Origin: Mantis religiosa
Lineage: Eukaryota; Arthropoda; Insecta; Mantodea; Mantidae
Direction: 5' to 3'
Assembly: GCA_030765055.1 (NCBI GenBank)
Contig: CM060947.1
Coordinates: forward strand, 263,844,603-263,908,602
Length of the DNA stretch: 64,000 nucleotides
The number at the start of each line of letters is the position of its first letter. Positions within the stretch are counted from its first letter, which is position 1. A program made the position numbers and the translations under genes. The notes below the pieces were generated by a model that did no database searches, was not told the origin of the DNA, and was given only the letters and a program-made list of their open reading frames with translations. This document shows, in pieces, positions 55,605 through 64,000 of this stretch.

Positions 55605-56782
55605 GGGTATGTATGACTGAAATTTCATGAAAATCTTGAAAATAACGACTTTTTTATTTTAATTCTATAAAATAATTTACACATTCCCGAATGTGAAAAA
55701 TGCATAATTTGCCTCCGAACGCCATTTTTAAATGCTTATTTAAATGTTGGTGGCCTTTAAACTCTGTCAGAGTCACGCCCTCTTTTGCCTACATCCACAT
55801 TCTTTGTCTGTTTTACGTTCTTAAATTTTCAATTCAAGAAAAGAAACATAAGGCTTTCAGACAAAATAGTTCCTAAAATGTTGCCAATATATCAGAGGCT
55901 GGCTTCTACAACATTACTAGAGAGGTGCAAAACAGGAAAAACACAGAATGCCAATGAATCTTTGCATCATGTCATATGGAATAAGTGCCCAAAGGAAATT
56001 TTCATATCAAAACAAAAATTGGATCTTGCTGTTATTAAAAGCGTCAGTGAGTTTAACATGGGTAGTCTTATGTCATTGGAGCTGCAGCGAAATATCAGAG
56101 GTGAAAGTGTAGTAGACTCAGCAAGGAAAACTTCAGTGCAGAGAGATCAGACACGTATCCTGCAAAGCAAGCAACAGAGGAGAGGAAAAAGAAATCTGAG
56201 GCTCCAACCTATCAGCCTGGTGGATTTTAATGTGAGTTATGCAATCAAATCTTTAATCGCTGTTTTCTCAATGTTCATATTTTTAGCATTTTTCTTCCTG
56301 TAAAATGCTCCTTGCAAGGCAGTTTTTGTATTACATTCATGAAATTTCCTACACAGGTTCAGAATATCATGAGGAATGGAAATTTCCCTAGGGTTTATTG
56401 TGAAATGTATGTAAGCATATATTTTTAATTTTCAAACACAAAACTTACAGTTTTTAGAAAAAAAAAATATTTGTAAATTAAAAAAAAAATTGTGACCTAA
56501 ACTAAAGGAGACACAGAAAAACCCAGAGCAATTTCAAAAATTATGTGTATTATGAACATAGGGTTAAAATATTAGACCAAATTTCAAAATATTTTGTCGC
56601 AAAGGACTTTTTTAGTGACGTAACAAAAAACATACAAAATTTATCATAATTTCTAAACTCCTGGAGAAAAATGGTTTAAATTTAGGTTGTAACATGTTTA
56701 CATTATGCTACACCTATGGTGTAAATTTGAAAAAGCTAGCATTAGTAGTTCAGAATTTGAAAATTTCAGTCATACATACCCT
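55605..56782 (+). mobile_element. TTAA-flanked DNA transposon, 1,178 bp
   Basis: The ends are GGGTATGTATGACTGAAATT at 55605 and its perfect reverse complement ending at 56782, flanked by TTAA at 55601-55604 and 56783-56786. Deleting the element and one TTAA restores the register of a 70-bp tandem repeat (69 bp between anchors across the site), which proves an insertion at a single TTAA. TTAA duplications are known for piggyBac and Kolobok. The inner ORF resembles neither a typical piggyBac transposase nor any full transposase. Confidence 0.92.
55785..56303 (+). pseudogene. C-terminal part of a Mutator/Kolobok-like transposase
   Basis: The open frame has 172 codons. From residue 24 it reads LSDKIVPKMLPIYQRLASTT, LLERCKTGKTQNANESLHHV, IWNKCPKEIFISKQKLDLAV and IKSVSEFNMGS. 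I recall this block (LLxxCxxGxTQNxNESxxxxIWxxxPK) from the end of the arthropod Mutator-like transposase domain. The catalytic core upstream is missing, and the last part (from about residue 150) is hydrophobic and probably not original. The element is therefore an internally deleted, non-autonomous copy. Confidence 0.65.
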
Positions 56783-56855
56783 TAATGAACGCGATTACAT
56801 CCGCGTGCTATCACACGGAAGGTCTCGGTCGACCCTCAGCCACCGACTGCCTTAG
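56783..56855. repeat. About 70-bp tandem repeat, unit 4
   Basis: TTAATGAACGCGATT, TCGGTCGACCCTCAGCCACC and GACTGCC continue the repeat interrupted at 55604. Confidence 0.85.
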
Positions 56856-57199
56856 ATATGTATTTGTTCTCGGCTAGGCCATATGACACTTCGCTTCCCC
56901 CTTCAGCTCATTATTTTTAATTAGTTGGCCGTTAGAACACATATGGAGTCCCAGTTACGAGAATCTCACCCTTGACCACACACAAAATGTTCCCTTCCTG
57001 TCAAACTATGTTTGAAAGCAAACGCCAGCTGCGACCCATCAAATTTATGGTTGGGGTCAGATTTCCTAGGGGAGGTGGAATCCTCCCGTTCAGAGCTGGT
57101 AACAATCTCGACACTGCACACACAAGATATTTGCTCCAAACACGTATACATTCCGTTAACATACAATTAATCTTTCATACATTCCTTAACAGCCAATCA
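56856..57199. other. Intronic sequence, nothing recognised
   Basis: No motif is visible. Two short overlapping frames on opposite strands are not supported. Confidence 0.5.
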
Positions 57200-58560
57200 A
57201 TCAACTCGAGTGAGTGAGTGTGTGGTGTTTTAGGGCCCGTCGACAACAAGGTCATTTGGGCCCGAAGTCAACACTAAAACCTAAAAGATACACAAATTAA
57301 GCTAAAAGGTAAAATACAATAAAAACACTTAACTATTAAAAGTACATAAAAAAACCCCTCCCAAGTCTAATAATTCAAAATCTCTAAAATTAACAAATAT
57401 AAAATGCAAGTCAGCCTTTATTAAAACCAATTTCGGTAACAAACCGCAGTGCCTTAACCAGGGCCACTGGGTCGTCCCCTAAAACACCGAGCAAGTTAAT
57501 CCCCAAGCCCAAAGACTGGCGAACGCGGGCGTACTGCGGGCAGTCAAGCAATACGTGCGGCAGCGTGAGGCGTACTGCACACGGAGCACACACAGGGGCC
57601 GGTTCCCCTCTTAACAGGTGGCCATGAGTCAATCGTGTGTGCCCAATTCTCAGCCGGGTGAGTATCACCTCGGCTCGCCGGTTATCCCTGCTGGAAGATG
57701 GCCAGGGTTGTACGCTCACCTTTATCGCCCGGAGTTGTGTGCCTTCCAAAACTGTCCAGGATTGCTGCCAAGCAGATAGGAGTTGGCGACGGAAAAAACG
57801 TTGCACATCCTGGTATGGCACCGTAGTTGTTAAACTCCGGGGCAAACGGCAAGTGGACTTAGCAGCCGCGTCTGCCTCCTCGTTCCCGGAAATCCCCACA
57901 TGGCCTGGGGTCCAAGTAAAAACAAAATTGTATCCGCGACTGAGCATTTGCGAGATCTGGGCCTGTATTTTTAAAACGAGGGTGTGAGCGGCAGTGTGCT
58001 GTTGCAAGGCCTGAAGAGCGCTTAGAGAGTCAGTGCCATCAATATAAGTTCCAGGAGCTAACTTGCAAATAAAAAGGAGCAAATAGAAGATGGCATACAA
58101 CTCTGCTGAGAAGACCGAAGTGGAGTCCAGAAGGCGAAATTTATGAGCCTCACCGTTAATGAAGAACGCGCAACCCGTAGTGCTATCTAACTGAGAACCG
58201 TCTGTAAAGACCGGAACATAGTTAGGGTAACGGCTCAGTAGTTCGGCAAAAAGTTGTTGGAACACCGAATGTGGAGTAGCGAGTCTAGAGTTGCTTGAAA
58301 GAGCGACATCGAACCGCGCACGATTGAGCTGCCATGCAGGATAAGGGCAGATGGACGACCTCTCCACGCGAGGCATTTGGAGGCCATGCGAATGTAGGAG
58401 ATCCCGAAATCTTATTCCCATTGGGCGTGTCCGAGAACGGAAGAGAGTACCGTTTCATACTGGAGCAGGTAAAGCCATTCTGACGTTTGATGAAATAGCT
58501 GAAAATGTAAACAACATACCGCTCGCAAAAGTTAAAGGCATGTGAACGTCGGCCAATGCT
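57200..58560 (-). pseudogene. Non-LTR retrotransposon 3' half with complete RNase H domain
   Basis: The minus-strand frame 58421-57411 is 336 codons long. RNase H motifs in order: VPVFTDGSQLDSTTGCAFFI (first Asp), STSVFSAELYAIFYLLLFIC (Glu), TYIDGTDSLSALQALQQ (second Asp), and FTWTPGHVGISGNEEADAAA (His and last Asp). A finger-like CAPCAVRLTLPHVLLDCPQY follows. This is the end of an I/Jockey-type ORF2. Upstream the frame extends to about 58550 through one stop (near 58455). The 3' untranslated region ends near 57200 with an ACTC run. The RNase H residues are all present, so the copy is fairly young. Confidence 0.85.
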
Positions 58561-59085
58561 CAAGCAGAGCTCTGTTGCCAAGCGTGGCGGGTGTACCGGC
58601 AGAGCTTCTGTACACAGCGTGCCTATTTGTACTGTAGTTAAAACACATTTAAATATTCCTAAAGTATTAATATCTTACGTTGACACAAGTCACAGCAAGT
58701 ACGGTTTCCAATCCAGTAACTCTCTTTCCAACTTTGTGGGTCTTTCCCGGAGATTGAAACACGGGTACGCTCTCTTTCTCTAAGTCTGAACGTGCTTCAC
58801 TACAAATTCGTGACACTGTGTGTACAGTACCTACATTACAAGGTTACAGAGTTAATTGCTGGGTTTTTGAAAAATCTACAGTTGTCCTATATCCTAGATT
58901 GGAGAGTTTTCGTAAACATTTGTTCACATTAAATACAATTTTATGCTCTGCGAATGAAACGAATCCAGCCTGGTGTATCATTGTCACTCATGTATTCCTG
59001 ATACCCGTAGCGTTCTATTCTACACTCTGAAAAAATAAGATGGGCAATTTACTTACGTTTATCTCAGTGCAGTACTATAATTTAA
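58561..59085. other. Intronic sequence, nothing recognised
   Basis: Short plus-strand frames (58556-58783 and 58818-59030) have no motif. Confidence 0.5.
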
Positions 59086-59603
59086 GTTATGAAGCGATCG
59101 TTAAAGCCAGAACAACGTATACAGTGGAGGTATGGCGCACAACTAGACCAGATGTATGAAATACTGTGTCTGCCAAAATCGGTACCAAGAGAGGTGGCGT
59201 TACTAGAGCTAGGTAATACAAAAAGGAGGGAAATAATAACAGAGAGAATACTGAAATTATGGTATAAGTGTATTAAAGGGCATAAAGGGGAATTATTGAA
59301 TCTGTGCATGAAACAACAGAAAAGCATTAAGAACACAAACAGTTGATGGTCGGATTTGGAAAGAATGATATTGAAGATAGTGATGGGAGATTTATGGAGA
59401 GTAGAGGAGACAAATTATAGCGGTTTTTGGAAGAAAGTAAGAACTAGAGTACAAGACTTAGATAGACAGGAGATATGGGAAAGTATAGAAGCAAAGAAAT
59501 CTTTGAAATTTTATAAACAGTTAAACACAGAATGGGGTAGGGAACAATATATAGATCAACGTGACAATACTGGAAGAGAAGGCATAGCATGGATAAGAGT
59601 AGA
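59086..59603 (+). pseudogene. Non-LTR family A relative, part 1 (split by insertion)
   Basis: Two frames, 59089-59343 and 59356-59603, encode RIQWRYGAQLDQMYEILCLP, LLELGNTKRREIITERILKL, GFWKKVRTRVQDLDRQEIWE and KSLKFYKQLNTEWGREQYID, then GREGIAWIRV. The order matches the post-RT region of family A (EVKLRLEDIDRQDIF, GREGYIDI, GREGFAWAR). The protein breaks off there and resumes at 62929 with the zinc-knuckle. The 3.3 kb between is an inserted element with its expanded tail. Confidence 0.75.
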
Positions 59604-60838
59604 TACCAGCATGTTAATGACTGGGAAGACCTCGATTGAGGTATTAAGCTATAATAGTACTTTTAATACAAAAATTGTCAATTGGTTTTTAAAAAATAAG
59701 CTAAAAATAAATGAAGAAAAATCAGTAGCTATAGGCTGTCACCACAAACTAAATAACACTGCTCAATTCCCAAGTATATATTTAGGGAATAAATCACTAC
59801 TCTATGAATCAAATACCAAATTTCTAGGAATATGGTTAGATGAACATTTAAAATGGGAAAAACAAATTCAGCAACTAGAATTGAAACTAAGCAGAATTAC
59901 ATTCGTTATTAAATCAATGAGGGAGTCTGTAAACACAAATGTGTTGAGAATTATTTATTTTGCTTATTTTCATTCTGTAATGTCTTATGGTATACTTAGC
60001 TGGGGAAATGCTAAAGATGTATCAAAAATATTCTGCAGAAAAGGGCTATTCGTTATATAGTAAATATTCCTTTCACCTACCAGCTGTAAACCATATTTTA
60101 GACTACTAAAAATACTTCCATTACGCTGTGTGTATATGTATGAAGCTCTAGTTAGGACAAGAATTGTACTTGCTCAATTTGAAACAAATTCGCAGATACA
60201 TACACATAATACAAGAAGTAAATCAGATCTACGCATTATAAGCCACAATACAACTTTATTCACACATAGCTTCGAATATAAAGCAGTATTATTATATAAC
60301 AAACTACCCGATGGCATTAAAAGTATAACATCGGAAAAAAGGTTTAAACTGACTGTAAAAACAGTGGAAGAATACTTAAAACATGATCAACATATCAATG
60401 CTTCCTAAAATGATGTTTGTGAATAAATACCTGTGCAACTTCGGAGGTGATACTTGTAATATTCAGAAAAGCTGTAAAAATGTCCTACTAAAAGTAATGT
60501 CACAGACAACAGATGAGTTTCTAAGAACTAAAATTAAATAATAAAGTAAATATTGATTTTTTTGGGGTAAAATTATGTCTCTTACAGCCTAGTTCTTAAA
60601 AATGTAATACATTAAACTATTATGTGACCTAAGTTGCATTATTCTTAATTACTATTTGTATTATTATTCTGTTAATTACTACTGCATTACTTTAATCACT
60701 ATTGTATTATTTAACTACTATTGTATTATTTAATTACTATTGTATTATTCATAATTGTATTACTCATAAGAAATGTATTATTCTTATGGGTACAAATTTG
60801 ACGAAGCCATGAATATTGTATATTCCTAAGGTGAATAA
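59604..60838 (+). pseudogene. Non-LTR element B, 5'-truncated, inserted in the family A relative
   Basis: It starts in the middle of the catalytic region (DTSMLMTGKT, the end of an ADD-T-S-type motif). It continues NTKIVNWFLKNKLKINEEKS, KFLGIWLDEHLKWEKQIQQL and YFAYFHSVMSYGILSWGNA to 60058-60060. After a frame change, LLKILPLRCVYMYEALVRTR, NTRSKSDLRI and YNKLPDGIKSITSEKRFKLT run to 60406-60408. An AT-rich 3' region ends GTGAATAAAA and passes at once into CTAT repeats. The order is typical of CR1/L2/Jockey-like elements, and its tail seeds the simple repeat that follows. Confidence 0.8.
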
Positions 60839-62928
<2,090 letters not shown>

Positions 62929-63374
62929 AAGGGTTGAGAAGTAATGAGGTAGGGATATGTGAATTTTGTGGAGATGAAGAGAGCACTGTTCATTACCTGA
63001 TAGAATGTAAGGAGTTAACAAATGACAGGAGAAAAATATGGGATAAGAAATGGGACAGTGTAAGTAAAGAGATATTGGCGGTAGACATGCTAACGGTGAT
63101 GGGAGAAAAGAAAAATAGATGTATAGGAGATTTCTTATATAAGTTAAGAGAAAAGTGGTTTAGGGTAAAAGAAGCAAAGGTCAAGAGGAAATGACGCCAA
63201 GCTGCTCAGGGAAACCAAAGGCTTATAGCCAGGGGACCTGAGTCAGCGAGTAAATCTTAGGTCAGCAATTTCACGTATTTGTACAGGAGATATAATACAG
63301 AATGGTCTATGTTAAATTTTATTGTACAGAATTTGTAATGGACACTGTACAAATAAATATGAAATAAATATCGA
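62929..63374 (+). pseudogene. Non-LTR family A relative, part 2 (zinc-knuckle and 3' end)
   Basis: It resumes with LRSNEVGICEFCGDEESTVH then YLIECKEL, a C-x-x-C...H-x4-C knuckle, and ends KKNRCIGDFLYKLREKWFRV at about 63190. Compare IWREQAWLRKWDSLGGEVVI and RNIGNYLGKVKERWL of family A. A 3' untranslated part with AAATAAATATGAAATAAATA runs to about 63374. Joined across the insertion, the distance between WIRV and the knuckle is close to that in family A. Confidence 0.75.
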
Positions 63375-63550
63375 AATAATTGATGTTGGCAATTCGCAGA
63401 TATTTTTTAAGGCTGCTTGTCGGGATTAACCGAAATCTAGTTTAACGGGGTGCAAATTAAATAGGTTTTACTGTACTTATGCTAGACTTATGCTGTACTT
63501 ATGACATCTATGTACCCTAGTGTAGACATTTTGCTAGTAGATGGTCTCAC
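63375..63550. other. Intron start next to the upstream Ig exon
   Basis: Unique sequence with the donor GTGAGACCAT (minus strand) at 63550. Nothing else is recognised. Confidence 0.5.
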
Positions 63551-63857
63551 CTTGCAACTACTTGCAGGAGGCGGTGAGTCTCGGCGATTTGAGACTCCGC
63601 TGCTGAAGGTCCGAGGTCACATTCAAGTCTAGCTTCACTATGCTGTAACACGGGGTACTCGATGATGCGTGGAGGTGACGGTGACGTGGTGCTAGGCTCG
63701 GGAGAGAAAAGTTGAGAGGATTCCGAAGACCAGTCAACGTCATCTTCCAGCGGAGTGGGTTTGGGGGCCGGAGCAGAGGGGGCGGCTCTGTGTTGGTGAC
63801 GCCGTAACGAGCGTGACAGGGAGGCGGCTGCGGCGGCAACAGGGGCGCTGCTCTGAC
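63551..63857 (-). CDS. Exon: Pro/Ser-rich linker and first half of an Ig-like domain
   Basis: A 307-bp exon on the minus strand. The acceptor is TTTCGCAG before 63857; the donor is CAAG/GTGAGA. Entry phase 1, exit phase 2, which fits the exon at 51471-51697. The frame reads SSAPVAAAAASLSRSLRRHQ, then a Pro/Ser/Thr-rich stretch (APSAPAPKPTPLED, PEPSTTSPSPPR), then IIEYPVLQHSEARLECDLGP, which looks like the first strands of an Ig fold with its first Cys. The exon ends AETHRLLQVVA. The low-complexity part suggests a juxtadomain linker in a secreted or membrane protein. GC content is far above its surroundings, as expected of an old coding exon. Confidence 0.7.
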
Positions 63858-64000
63858 CTGCGAAACATACCATGTGTGAAATTATATATCTCCTACTATA
63901 CCTATAGTAATATCTACTATTTGGTTTAAGGGCAGTTACACTGAAAATGTTACTTTCTAAAGTGTTCAGCCAATAAAGCTGTTCAAGGAAGCTTTATATC
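63858..64000. other. Intron upstream of the Ig exon
   Basis: AT-rich, with a polypyrimidine-like stretch before the acceptor on the minus strand. It continues beyond the window. Confidence 0.5.

Overview
The window looks like a stretch of a large, repeat-rich arthropod genome, most likely an insect and perhaps a hemimetabolous one. The grounds are Tc1/mariner copies with insect-type transposases, Jockey-like and CR1/L2-like non-LTR retrotransposons, Ty3/gypsy LTR elements, Penelope-like elements, tRNA-derived SINEs and canonical GT-AG introns. There is no operon-like organisation. The species cannot be named from the sequence alone.

Only one host gene can be supported. Two exons on the minus strand (63551-63857 and 51471-51697) have matching splice phases and together encode one immunoglobulin-like domain. 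The roughly 11.85 kb intron between them is packed with transposons. The rest of the window (1-51470) may be a further intron or intergenic DNA, and no other host exon was found.

Layout. 1-5.5 kb: two broken Penelope-like copies, a mariner inserted in a Tc1 transposase, and a tRNA-derived SINE. 5.7-12.6 kb: about 100 copies of a 69-bp satellite with a 2,539-bp higher-order duplication. 12.7-20.6 kb: non-LTR 3' ends, a 121-bp satellite (about 17 copies) and SINEs. 20.1-31.7 kb: fragments of a DDE transposase, mariners, Jockey-type reverse transcriptases, gypsy LTRs and a long SINE. 32.5-34 kb: dispersed 121-bp monomers split by a retroelement fragment. 35.4-40.9 kb: two mariners with all three catalytic Asp codons and intact TA flanks. 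42.06-46.38 kb: a mariner holding a young internally deleted gypsy element (584-bp LTRs that look identical) and a nine-copy 85-bp amplification of its own C-terminal codons. 46.46-50.57 kb: about 29 copies of a 133-bp satellite that is the amplified body of a SINE-like element, framed by outward-facing tRNA-like heads. 52-63.4 kb (the Ig intron): non-LTR copies, an hAT relic, a TTAA-flanked transposon with a Mutator/Kolobok-like transposase tail, and a 2.1-kb tetranucleotide tract growing from the 3' tail of a retroelement.

The main theme is repeated local tandem amplification of pieces of transposable elements: mariner codons, a retroelement zinc-knuckle segment, a SINE body and a retroposon tail. 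The window shows several stages of satellite birth.
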